Source: Sanghuangporus weigelae
Taxonomy: Eukaryota; Basidiomycota; Agaricomycetes; Hymenochaetales; Hymenochaetaceae
DNA length: 64,000 bases
Direction of reading: 5' to 3'
Assembly: GCA_033182465.1 (NCBI GenBank)
Contig: CP137325.1
Location: forward strand, 806,001 to 870,000
The notes beneath the pieces were generated by a model. The model ran no database searches, had not been told where the DNA came from, and saw only the letters and a program-made list of their open reading frames with translations. Each line of letters begins with the position of its first letter. The first letter of the stretch is position 1. Made by a program: the position numbers and the translations under genes. This document shows, piece by piece, positions 32,562-43,595 of this stretch.

Positions 32562-35121
32562 ATGGCTGCTCCTCTATACACGACAGCCTCTGGGCTGCTT
32601 TTTCATGCTGGTAAAATCCTGGTCCTAACTGTCGGTTTACCAGCTCGAGGCAAGACCCATGTCTCGCGAGCGCTGGAACGTTATTTACGCTGGCTTGGTG
32701 TGCGGACGCTTGTAGTCTCACTCGGTGACTACCGTCGGAAGATTCTGGGCAGCGCCCAACAGATTCCGAGCGATTACTTCACCTTAGGTGCGCACACATC
32801 TCTCCTGCTCTCCATACATGTGTTCTTCAGTTTGAACGCGACGTAAGAAGGTGAGAAGAGCGAAGAAACGAAGCGATTAAGAGCTTCCGTATCCGAGGGA
32901 TGTGAACAGCATATATGGCGATTCTTTGAAGAACAAAATGGTCAAGTCGTGATTTATGATGCAAACAATGGAACGCGAGCAGCACGTCAAGCCCTTGCAG
33001 AGAAATTTGACAAGAAGGGTATACATGTCATCTTTTTAGGTACGTATCTACCCTCACTAGCATCAAGTTCTTCTACTGACTTGCTGAAACTGACAGAGAG
33101 TGTATGTACGAATGAGGAGATCATCGAAGCAAACATACGGAGCGTAAAGATATCTTCTCCCGATGTGAGGACTTATTCTAAAAACATTTCAATGTGCTAA
33201 ACTGCAGTGCCTCTCAGTATAGAGGCTGGGACCCTGAACGCGCTGTCGAAGATTATTATAGACGAATTCGCGATCACGAAAAATATTATGAGCCTGTAAC
33301 GGAAACAAACTGGCCCTTCATTAGGATATTCAATGTGTGCACTCATATGCCTTGAGTGTTTCCGAAGAGTCTAAGCGTCTTTACAGGTGGGCGACAAAAT
33401 AGAAGTTAATGTAAGTGTATAGAAATCTCACGGTTTTCCTTGGTCATTGAAGGCTCGTGTTCCATAGGAAATCAAAGGCTATCTACAAGTAAGAACGCGC
33501 CCTTGAGCTCACAATGACAGTCTCTGATTGCAATGTTTAGTCGCGCATAATTTTCTTCCTCATGAACATCCACAACAAATTCCGTACAATCTACTTTGCC
33601 AGAGTGAGTGGTTGGTAACAGCATGCAGGGCCTTTTGATTGATAGCCGTTCATATAGTCCGGCCAATCTCTCATTGAGCACTCATACAAGGCCGATTCAG
33701 ACCTATCTCCAGCAGGATGGGAATATGCGCATCGTTTGAAAGATTTCGTGCTCGAACGCCGTGCAAAGGCTCTCGAAGCTCGCGGTATGAGTCCAGCGGA
33801 AAGAAAACTGGTTGTAAGTACTGTGGCACGCCCGTACTAAAGGATCCAAGGAATTGATTGGTAATAGATCTGGACCTCTGCACGGAGGCGTGCACACCAT
33901 ACAGCATGGCCGTTTGTGATACATGCCGCAACATATGGCCCTTCTGCAGCTCCAACGCCAAGTCTTATGCACTCTAATCCGGCATCTCGACTTGCAACAC
34001 CTCTACTCGCCGCAATGACCAATGCGGCGCTTGCGGCACAGCAACCTCCGCCCTTGAATCTTCCGGAAGCAGAGACGATCGAGAAAGCACTGCGGAAGAA
34101 ATTAGGTAAGGATGGTGCGACGTCGCCGCAACAGAAGACGATAGGTCTTCCTCCTGCATCACCAAATCTTCTTTCTGTTCAAGGTCCAGGAGAAGCGCAG
34201 ACGCAAAAAAGGCTGTTCTCGTCTGTGAAGGTCATCGAAAAACAGCAGATGAGCGAGATCAATCCTGGTGTTTGGGATGGTCTGTCTCCTGAGCGTGCAC
34301 AGGCTCTTTACCCGGAAGAATGGGCTCGCTTCTTACGCGATCCATATGCTTTCCGTGCACCTCGCGCTGAGAGTTATCACGATCTCTGCGGTGAGTGACA
34401 AGTCGTCCCCGTCAGTCGGAGACACGATATAACTGACTACTATTTAGTTCGCCTTGAGCCGATCCTCATCGAGCTGGAGCGCGAGCAAGAAGACCTGCTC
34501 ATCATCGGACACGCCTCGGTTATCCGCTGCCTTTTAGCCTATCTGATCGGTTTACCCGCGTCGGAAATCCCAGCAATTGAGGTCGCGCGAGGCGACTTAC
34601 TCGAGGTGCGGCCTGCAAGTTACGGCGTGCATAGCTCAGCATATCACTTCTGGGATGGACCCGGTCGACGCGGAAGTAGCAGTGGCGGTGGTTCCGGCGT
34701 AGCTAAAGGGCTGGGCCTCGGTCCTGAAACAGGCAAAGGTAAATCAAAGTCTCGCGCAGGAAGCGTCGATCCCATCGGAAAGGCGAGAGAAGGGAGCAAG
34801 CAGAGTGCTGCGAACGCAAGAGCAGGCTCGGAGTGGTGGGCTGCCAGCGAGACGGCAAAGGCAGCGAACGCTTCCGATAGACCGAATATCGCTCCAGTTG
34901 AAGACACTGAAGGAGCTGGTGGCTTTGGTGGAGTGTTTGGCGAGGCTATCACAAGTGACGGTGAGAGCGACGTTGAGTACAGAGAAATCGTCAATATTGA
35001 ACAAGAAGACGCAGAGGATGACGGCTCCGAATCTGACGGATCCGCGAACTTCTATGAGAACGTTGCCGAGGATACAAGGGGGAAACGCAAAATCGACGTT
35101 GAATATCCCCCCGGCCTCTAA
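32562..35121 (+). CDS. 6-phosphofructo-2-kinase with bisphosphatase-like domain
   Basis: Ten exons: 32562-32787, 32851-33039, 33097-33164, 33218-33334, 33387-33410, 33468-33488, 33541-33603, 33658-33813, 33868-34390 and 34448-35121 (686 aa). It makes fructose 2,6-bisphosphate, the activator of glycolytic phosphofructokinase. The kinase half has a P-loop, GLPARGKT (25-32), with SLGDYRR, VIYDANNGTR, YRGWDPE and RDHEKYYEP. The phosphatase half begins after YFAR; the catalytic motif normally RHGES reads RSGQS (236-240), so the phospho-accepting His is Ser. S. cerevisiae Pfk26 has the same His-to-Ser change and no bisphosphatase activity, so this enzyme is probably kinase only. The second His (IIGHASVIRCLLAYL) is kept. 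About 90 residues interrupt the phosphatase fold (33.95-34.2 kb), and a Ser/Gly-rich then acidic tail follows. Confidence 0.95.
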
Positions 35122-36190
35122 CGGCGTGCGTGCGCTTTCGCGCCATTCTCGGTGGCCGGGAGACCCGCTGAGGATAGTTGCTGTTTTATCGCTGGGGAAA
35201 TGAAACCTGAAATTGTCTGTACCCGAAGTGTAATTTGGATAGAATATTATCACTGTGGGATACCAAATATTGATGATTGCAGTAGTCACAGAACAAAGCC
35301 ATCCAAGATCAAATTTGATCCGCGAAAGAAACAAAACTCGCACTATTTCTATCCCCTCAGGGCGGATCTAATTCATCATCGTGTAATGCTGGAGATCCCA
35401 AGGGAGATTCAAAATTTTCATCGTTGTTGTGATGATTCGAGAAGACAAAAGCAAAGCGCTTAGATTGAACACAGTACATAATTACAGATCCGTATCTAAC
35501 TCTCATCATTACGAAGGAGAAAGGATTTTCCCTAGCTCGCGCCTTCAAGCACCACAAGCCGTCCCTAGGCCGAAGAAAAAGCCCTTATAACACAACTTAT
35601 CAGCACATGTACTACATAAATTTGGACCAAATCTGGATCCGTTCGACCGTGGACTCACATAAAAGTCACTCAGTCACAGGAAAAAGGGATGGGATGCATG
35701 CACATGGTCACAAACCTTGTGTGTTCTGCAGCGAAGCGTGCACTGCGTTATTCAGTCTATCTTTCTTCCACACCCAGTGCACTTATTTCCCCCGACTCCA
35801 TTTCCGACTTCTCGCAACTCTTCCTCGGGTCGAAGTCCTGGGTAACTGGGCAGTGAGACCCCGGCCACAAGGCTCTTCCATCTCAGTGAGAATCGGAATC
35901 TCGGTCTCAGCCCCACACTGGCAGGTTCTCGGCAAGCGAGCGAATAGTGGTCCTTCCCAGAAGTCGATGTACTTTCCCACACCCCGGTAGTCGTGGTCTT
36001 GTCGCCCTCTCCCTCCTTCTCCTAACACACCGGATTATTGGGTTCAGAAGTATATTTACCAGCTATAATTGATTATTTTTCTATGATGCCATACAACGGT
36101 GTTGACTGTATCATTTATTCGGTCATCACCTGCGCATAAAGTAGACTGCCGTTATAGTCAAATACGGAACCTGCCAGTCGTATAATAATA

Positions 36191-36229
36191 CAATGATACA
36201 GTGATACAGTGATACATACAGTGATAGCA
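36191..36229. repeat. short tandem repeat, GATACAGT units
   Basis: Three to four copies of GATACAGT(G), one with an extra CATACA. A local slippage repeat. Confidence 0.7.
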
Positions 36230-36503
36230 TGTTTAGCCCTGGGGAAGCGGGCCCGGTCACGGACGGAATACACTTTCAGAGAATCAAAATCAAAATCAGC
36301 AGGAGAGATCAAGTCGAACCCTATTGGCCTGAGTTCGAGTCCGAGTCCCGACCATATCATCTTGTGTGAAACTGGTGTTAATATTTTCGAGCTTCGTACT
36401 CTCTCTTGCTCGCCGGGCTGAGCTTTTTATCAAGACCCCTGCGAGAATAATACTGGGGTACGTGACACCATCGTTGCCCAATGGACTACACCGCGGCCAC
36501 AGA

Positions 36504-36522
36504 AATAAATAATAATAATAAA
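36504..36522. repeat. (AAT)n microsatellite
   Basis: AATAAATAATAATAATAA: a short AT-rich trinucleotide run. Confidence 0.7.
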
Positions 36523-36767
36523 AGAAAAGTCGTCACGTCTCAAGCAGATCAGCTGAACGAGTAGCGCTAAAGTTGCGTCTGCTATCCCCGTTTCCGCGCT
36601 GGACAGCCGGACAGGCGCAGCTAAACCAAAGCGGTTAGTCTAGTAAGGGAGGAGTAGGAGGGTTCAACCGGATTCCTCTCCCTCGAGCCTTGGATCTTCC
36701 CTGCCCACTTCTGAACAATACACTTTTATCCTGAAGAAAGGGGTAAAGGACGGGTCGTCGATGTTAC

Positions 36768-37150
36768 TCTAGGCATGAAAGGATAGGAGGAGGAAAGTAA
36801 TTGGTAATTGATTAAGATAATAAATAAATAAAAAACATAATAAAATGAATTTCAATTAAAATTAGTTTGATATTCTCGTATCGAGTAGTCTCGACATAGC
36901 ACAAGAACTTGTATAGCTGTTTGACTGATTCTATGGCCGTCGAGAAGAGTATATACGCCGCTGTTTAGCGGCCATGAAGCTTGTAGCATATATGCGCGAA
37001 CCTGCTGTGCTGGATTTTCTCCTGCTATTCATTGGTATTATAAGACTTCAGAGTAAGGAGAAGAAGGGATTGCGTGCGTACCTCATTCTTGAGTGCTAGA
37101 TGATGCGAGCCACAATAGACCAAGAAACAGCAGTATGCGTCGTTGTTAAC
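36768..37150. repeat. degenerate tandem duplication, unit 1
   Basis: Unit 1 of a two-copy direct repeat with a period of roughly 380-400 bp. Matching landmarks in order: CTAGG..ATGA..GGATAGG/GATAGG, an AT-rich block, GATATTCTC, CATAGC, a GGCCGT-GAGA stretch, and the 18-bp identical word GTAGCATATATGCGCGAA (36981-36998), then CAAGAAACAGCAGTATGC. Confidence 0.75.
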
Positions 37151-37540
37151 CCCTAGGCCAGGTATGAGGTGATAGGATAAGGAGAGGAGATATTGAGATT
37201 GAGAGAACGTAGATGCTGATTGATTAAAAATAATTAATTAATTAATATTTTTAAAATCGAATATTCTCTGTACCTAGAGACCTTCCACATAGCTCGTGGT
37301 CTTGCGCAGTTATTCGATCAAGTCTACGGCCGTTGAGATGAGCATGTATGTCACTGTCTAGTGGCCATAAATCTGGTAGCATATATGCGCGAATATCTGG
37401 CCGTACTAATTTCCTGTTATTATTCATCAGTATTTTTCCGACCTTCAGAACACTGGGAGTTAGAGGGCACCTTTTCACCGCGCTGCTAGCGGCTAGCCTA
37501 TGGTTAGCTGCAGCATGTCAAGAAGGACCAGTATGCTTGC
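37151..37540. repeat. degenerate tandem duplication, unit 2
   Basis: Second unit, same order of landmarks: CCTAGGCCAGGTATGAGGTG, AT-rich block at 37224-37260, AATATTCTC, CATAGC, GGCCGTTGAGATGAG, the identical GTAGCATATATGCGCGAA (37376-37393), and CAAGAAGGACCAGTATGC. Divergence outside the core word is substantial, so the duplication is old or under partial constraint. Confidence 0.75.
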
Positions 37541-38491
37541 CTTGAGTGTGTCAGATCGAGCTTACGGGCAGAGTGGATCGCGAGAGGTCTGTCCTGACGA
37601 CTACGATTACGAATATGTGGTCAAGGACGCGCCAATAGTGTTGAGTCATGTAGGAAAGAGCAATAGCGCTGTAACCAAGCCCGGAAACCATCTGGACCCG
37701 AATGTCCTACGAGAATGCATCCGTTGACCGGAACAAGCCAGTTCCTTAATGATCGGATTGAGCGCAGAATAGCAAGACAAGAATGAGTCTGACCAGCGAG
37801 TCCCAGGCGGCATGAATGCTCAATACACGCACGTTAGTCCGGCCTTCGAAACAGACCTTTATAAAGGTCGTCTGTTGGCAGATCAGGTGTGATAATTAGA
37901 CCCACAATGTTTGGCCCTTGAAACGTTGAAGCGAGGCAGTCATGTTGGCTCCATTCCTGTCCTGTAATAGATCTCTTATTCAGGTCTTGGCATTAGCTAG
38001 GTGAGAGAGTCTAGTCTTCATTTCCAGAACCGTTGCGAAACTGGGAGTCATTCAAGGATGGCCGCAAGACGGCGTTGTCAAAATATTTACCACTAGGTTC
38101 ATATTTTCTAGATTTAGCCTAAGACTTGTCCTGACCTGAGACAGCAGAATGCTGGAAGTGAGGCCTTTAGCATCCACCAGACAAGCATAGTCCACTGATT
38201 AATGGATGGATGAATAAATTGGCAGAATTTATCAAGACACAGGCAAGACTGCGGTGACATAGCCACCAGAATGCTTAACTTATCGATCCAGTAAGCAGGA
38301 CAACACAAAACAAGATGTCTTGCTCCGCACTAGACTAGCGGACCGATCCGTTATGAATGTGAGAGCCTGTAGACGCCCGTGGACGTACGATATGACGGTG
38401 AAACCCACCGCAAGCAATACAATACAATTCCATCGTGCTGCTGCCGTTGCCGGCATATCATAAGCTCCTGTCCAACGTAGCGTTCTTCATT

Positions 38492-38773
38492 TCAAATCTT
38501 CTTCCTCTCTCCATTCTGTTCGCCGTGCATATAGTACATATGCGGAAGAATCAGCTGAATTGATTCCGATGATGATGGAAATCTCGATTGAGGCTTAGCT
38601 GCAGTCATCGATCCACCGCCACTTAGTCCTCTGGCTGAGGGAGTTGAGTTTGGGGACGACGGGAGAAGCAGGGTGGTCGAAGGAGCCCCCATACGAAGCA
38701 CTGACAACATCGAAGGTCTAGACCGAGCCCGATTGCCGAACGACGCGTTCTCTGTGTCAATATCGGCGAACGG
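38492..38773 (-). pseudogene. orphan exon-like fragment, unrecognised
   Basis: An open stretch of 93 codons follows a good TTTAG acceptor (just above 38773) and reads PFADIDTENASFGNRARSRP and on to MLSVLRMGAPSTTLLLPSSP. Ser/Pro-rich composition with a MGAPSTTLLLP-like block resembles N-terminal or linker parts of basidiomycete regulatory proteins, but I cannot assign it. No upstream exon with a start codon was found in the next few hundred bases, so it is either a gene remnant or part of a gene I failed to assemble. Confidence 0.3.
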
Positions 38774-40859
38774 CTAAACGATCAGCAACTACCCCAGTCG
38801 AGAAGAGAACATCAGCAAACGTGCAAGAAGCTCCCGCTATCTATAATTACACACGCAGGAACCATGCAGGAACGATGCAGAACAGTCACAATCATAGCAT
38901 CTAGCTTTCATCTGATTTGTTTATCCTCGTCTTCGCACCCATGCGCTCTGTTAAGGCAGGCGGAGAGGTTATAAGCTTTCAACTCTAGATCTGTGACCAA
39001 CTGATGTGAGCACAGATCGGGAAGCTCAGGGAGATTGATGTAAGATCAGTCCATTGGGGCGGTGACGGTAGAGATGGTAGTCACCTGCGCATCCATTCAG
39101 ATGGTACGCTCACGATATGCCACTCCGGGAAGGAGGACTAGATACACCCAGCCGGACTCCATTGCCCAGTACAGAGATGCTCCAAGACAAGATCTGCCTG
39201 TGTTAGCCCCTGTCCAAGCAGCCTGCGAACGGCCAAGATAATCGTACCGGCCGGACCGTGAGTTAGAGTAGAAGCCTGCCGAGGAGGCGAGTTCGAGTCG
39301 CCAAAGCTAGATGCGAGGCCACGGTAAACATGTTGCGGGTGCACGATGGTCCAAGTGTCATCGTTACCTCATAAGAGGTGAGGCACACAAGTTGTTGTAG
39401 GGTCGTCGCAGCGATAAGCTTCCAGAACGCATTTTCAGTTTGGCCTAGGACTCCCATAATCGTGACACAATTCTCGGATATACTTCTGGGCCCATCGACA
39501 GCGAACACGCGCGCTGTCGTCGACGCCAGATAGGCGCACAGGCGGCTGTTCGTCTGTTGAGTTTGTCTAATTATGCACGCCGTGCCTGCACTTCCCAGAC
39601 AGAAAGCTGATCGGTAATGTAAAGTGAATTGGGGGCTGCGCTCCGTGTCCGAAAGCTCTGACTGAATACGAGACAGAAACGCAATCTGCAGAGCTTGATT
39701 ACAGAGAAGTTTGGGCGGAAGCGTCTGCTGTTCTGTCTGTTTACGTGACAGTAGTACATGACCTGAGCTTCCGCGAAGAACCCACGTTGGACAAGGATAG
39801 GGTCCAAACAAAGCGCGCCACGACAGAGGGCCGAGCCGGGTCGCGGCTCATATCTCTTCGACCCCCTTTTCCCCAGTGACTCAATATGACGAATAACAAC
39901 TGGCATTATTGTAAGGTTCTAGCGACCCTCTATCATTTGTATTCTGGTCTCAATTCTCTGCTGCGCGACGAATGAAAGAATGAGCAGAGAACAAAGACGG
40001 AGGGAAAAGACCTGAAAAAGGCACGACTCAGAACAATGAATAAACTCCGGAATTGTGCGATAGCCGAGAGTACTAGCATCTTCGACAGGTGATGCTAAAG
40101 AGGGAATCTTGATGCAGAGATGGGAATGAAAAGAGCATGACTGAATGAATGAATAGAGAATATATGCTTCCATATCATGCAATGGTCGTAAGGAGCCCAC
40201 AGATAGAGCTCCCGTTGGAGCTTCGAGAGGGGCCATCTCAACGAGGAGACTGTATGCGATTCTGCGAAGCATGCCCGCGATGTTCGACCAGTGTTCCGAT
40301 TTGTCGATCAAGTCCAATCGAGGAAATGCGACGCTTGTACTGTACAGTACGTAGGCGAGAAGGACCCTGGTAGCGGCGACTTTGCACGAGTATGCCGCCG
40401 CCTTCTAATGGACTCTTGATATCTAATATAGCAGGCATTCTTTACGTTATAATCAATGAACAAAAGACACAAATAGCCACTGTACTGCCGAGTATTGAGG
40501 AGACGGCAAAGGATTGTGTTTGTAAGTGATGTGTTTTTTTGTGGCTGGATCTGGTGCCGATCTTGTGAAAAGGAGTGTGGGAGACTGGGGGACGGAGAGC
40601 GGCCCAAGAAGGAGGGCTGAATTTGGATAAGGTGATGGATGGAAGGCAACCGAACGTGTGGAAGGAATCTCGAAACAATACAAGAAGTCCTAGGTTAGGG
40701 TCCGTCAGGGTCCTTTTAATATAAAATAACCTTCCCGCCTATCACAGACGCGTGAGCGTGACTGGGGGTTCATCTCCTTAAACACATCCAAACACGCGTA
40801 AAAGTACGGTGGTTCGCCTTCTTTCCAACGCCCATCTTCCAACTTGACCACATCCACCC

Positions 40860-41993
40860 ATGTCCTCCGCTTTGTTCGTTAGCCACTTACATCGTCCCCC
40901 GCCAGTCAAGCGTCGGCGCACGGCCACTGGCGTCCTCGCAGGGGATTTCGACCCGCGGCCCCCGCGTGACGTCCTTACAAGTCTCCTCAACGGCGTCGGT
41001 CCTTATAAACTCGTCGAGGGCGATGATGACGTCCGCAGGGCGAAGAGACAGGAGCGGAAGCAACGCGAGAGAGAAAGGAAGAAGGTCAAGAAATTGCAGA
41101 CTCAGAAGGATAAGGTGGACGGGAAACGGCGCCAGTCGAGTGCGGGCGTGAGGATGGGTTCCGCGGGACCGTCCGCAGCGGCCTCTGTGCACGGTTGCAG
41201 CGCGCCAGCAGTCAACAGCAGCACATCGTCCTTCTGGCGTACCCGCGGCCCGGTTATTCCAGCTACACGATCCGTCTCGCCTACTCCGCCACCCGAGCTA
41301 TCGTCTCCACCCACCCCAGGTCCATCAATTTCATCCACAATGTCCTATGGTTCGTCGAAGCGGCCACATACTCCGGAGGATGGTGCCTCGCTTCTCGACC
41401 ATGACTTCCGGTCGACAACGCCGTCTGTACAACCAAAGCCGCGCAAGAAGCGTATTGCGTCCAGGAAAGGTTGGAAGGGATGGGTCGAAGGCTCACCACC
41501 TCCTTCTAACAAGCTGATTAATCTGGACGATGCTCCCGTGATGGTAGAAAGGCGGCTACGCAGTGGAAAAAACTTTGATGCCATCTCCGTGGGTAAGGAT
41601 ACATGGGTTGACCCAGGTATGTGGGTTTTAAGTAGACGCTATTCTCCGTTCTAAAAGTGCTCTGCAACAGCGCCGTAAACAACTGCGCATCATACCCATG
41701 CTAACCGCCAAAAAATCTCAACCTCAACGCTCCTCCTCGTCCTTCTAGGATTTTTTCAAAGATTTTATGGACTCTACAAATGTCTTGTCAATGATCTAAT
41801 CGACGGTTGCTCTCTTACTACCCGTGAGGTGTCGAAGCTCCTCATCTTGGATTCTCTCATCTCAATCGACGTGTGTAACATATCTCGTTGTTTCTGGCAT
41901 TTCTGGGCTGTTTTCTATGCTCCTTATCATTTGCTGTTAGAATCATTGTGCTTCCTTTTCCTTTACTGCCGATTTGCTATCATCACTTACTGA
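40860..41993 (+). CDS. unrecognised basic, probably nuclear protein
   Basis: Exon 1 is 40860-41616; exon 2 starts at 41749 and the frame stays open to a stop at 41991-41993 (about 333 aa). The N-terminal half has KRRRT (17-21), a charged coiled-coil-like stretch of about 40 residues rich in Arg/Lys/Glu (RRAKRQERKQRERERKKVKK), Ser/Pro-rich linkers and a second basic cluster (PKPRKKRIASRKGWKGW). A conserved-looking block LRSGKNFDAISVGKDTWVDPG runs across the splice into FFQRFYGLYKCLVNDLIDG. I do not recognise a domain. The last 40 residues look unusually hydrophobic and may be untranslated sequence or a missed intron, so the 3' end is uncertain. Confidence 0.6.
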
Positions 41994-43595
41994 ACGTATA
42001 CCTTGAATGTCACCTCACTACGTAGTCAGACCTTGTAAATGACACTGATTGTTCTGTCCAGTTTTTGACTTGTCACTTTCGTGTCAGTTGAATGTCAGCG
42101 GAGTGGCTACACCAGCGCCTAACGTAAACATTGGCGCCGACCTTATGGATCCATAATTTCATCATTAAATGTGTATATTTGTTTCCGGAAATACTGCCTC
42201 TTTGTTCCGCGTGCAATGCAATCAGAGGGAAAATAACCAAGTGAGCTCGCAGCGCTAACGAGAAACGCATGGTTAGCCCCTTTGTTACCGAGTCCCCCGC
42301 GTGTAGCATACCAACAGCCCAGTCGTTGATGATTAATTCTGTACTCCCCGCTCCCGCGAACGGGACAAGTCCATATCAATGACCAACCTTAGCGAAACGG
42401 AGGAGTCAGTCATTGAATTAAGAGTCCCGATCATTTTTTATGTGGCTCAAGCTCAAATGCTTAGTAAGGCACTAAATTCCTGAGCTTCCTCTTCTTTCGT
42501 ATTTTCATCTCGAACCTTGACTTTTTTCGGATGATTTGAGGTTGTTTGTGTTGTGTTTATTTTCTTGTTTGTTTGGTCCCGAAGGGCGTTGATTTTTTGA
42601 TCCTTCCTGAAGCGGAAGCAAACTTTATTGACTAAACGCGTGGTGTCACACGTAAGCGTGACACGGTTACTTTTCTTTTTTCTTCTTCTTTGCCTCAGTC
42701 GCACTTGACTCCGACCATTTTGCGGTGCAGCCCCTAGGTCGCCCACCTCGCCGAAGGAAAGCCCTGCTCCACTGTGTCAAAGGCGCACATCCAGGGAAGT
42801 GTTGCTGCTAGAAGCTTCGACGAAAATCCTAAGCTCCGCACGATATTGGCTGCGCACCAGAGCGTCTCAGTCATCATTCCTTACCTATTCCGTGAGGTCC
42901 TTTCGCACGCGGCCATTAAAAAAGGTAATAACTGGCTTCGATTCTTGATTTTGTAACAACCTTCGTTCTGGACGCACACTCTAATCTAATGTTGTCAATG
43001 AAGTTTTCTTGTTTACCCTTGCTGACTTATTCTGTCATGACTTTTTTCTCCCTCAGGTAAACACCGGAAATTGCTATCATTATCAATCTCAGTTAACGGA
43101 GGTTCTGCGGAACGAAATCTTCGTCTGAGTTCGACGGTCAGCTTGGACCTCAATAAGGCTGACACATACGCGCTTGGCTGTAGCTAACATTGCCTCCCAA
43201 TTAATCGAATCGCACCGATTATTATACTCGGCCTCCTTGCACGTCCCAGGTTGCATCTCTCGTTCGCATAGCAGCCATAAAGGATCAGATATATCACCTG
43301 TTTGAACAGCCATTCGGAGTGGATTCTCTGAGCGCCTGGTCCTGCACGCTGCTAAGGAAGAATTCTGATCACATCCGGGTATCTAGGCTACCAGCGAGAT
43401 TTTCCTGTTTTAATATCAAATACTTCTTCCGTGTCGCTGCATCAAAAACAGTGACCTTGCCACCCCAACTCTCTGATTAAATAGAAGGACGTTAGCATTG
43501 TCGCCGACCATCAAATCTCCGTTTTTCCGCTTGCAGAATCAGTGTCTGCAGGGCCACCAAAAACTGGTTCGGATATACGATTTCTGGTACAAAGC
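41994..43595. other. intergenic, 1.6 kb
   Basis: Upstream of MTG1. Short open frames occur on both strands but none joins to a plausible exon chain. An upstream exon with a mitochondrial presequence for MTG1 could be hidden here. Confidence 0.35.

Larger units (their letters stand above)
35122..40859. other. gene-poor region, 5.7 kb
   Basis: No convincing gene was found over 5.7 kb, far longer than other gaps here. It contains short GATACAGT repeats (36191-36229), an AAT microsatellite (36504-36522), AT-rich blocks, the degenerate tandem duplication at 36.77-37.54 kb, and an orphan exon-like stretch at 38.5-38.8 kb. A long but featureless open frame runs on the minus strand at 39.26-39.81 kb. 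It may be a graveyard of old inserted DNA. Confidence 0.5.

Noticed and set aside
36290-36360. tRNA-like B-box word GAGTTCGAGTCC
   Set aside because: No A box at the right distance and no acceptor or anticodon stem could be folded.
39285-39305. T-arm-like hairpin GGCGA-GTTCGAG-TCGCC
   Set aside because: Loop does not start with TTC at the right place and no other tRNA arms flank it.
39263-39906. Open frames of 110-180 codons on the minus strand in the gene desert
   Set aside because: Two overlapping frames, both Cys/Ser/Thr-rich without domain or splice-consistent partners; likely chance openness or unidentifiable debris.
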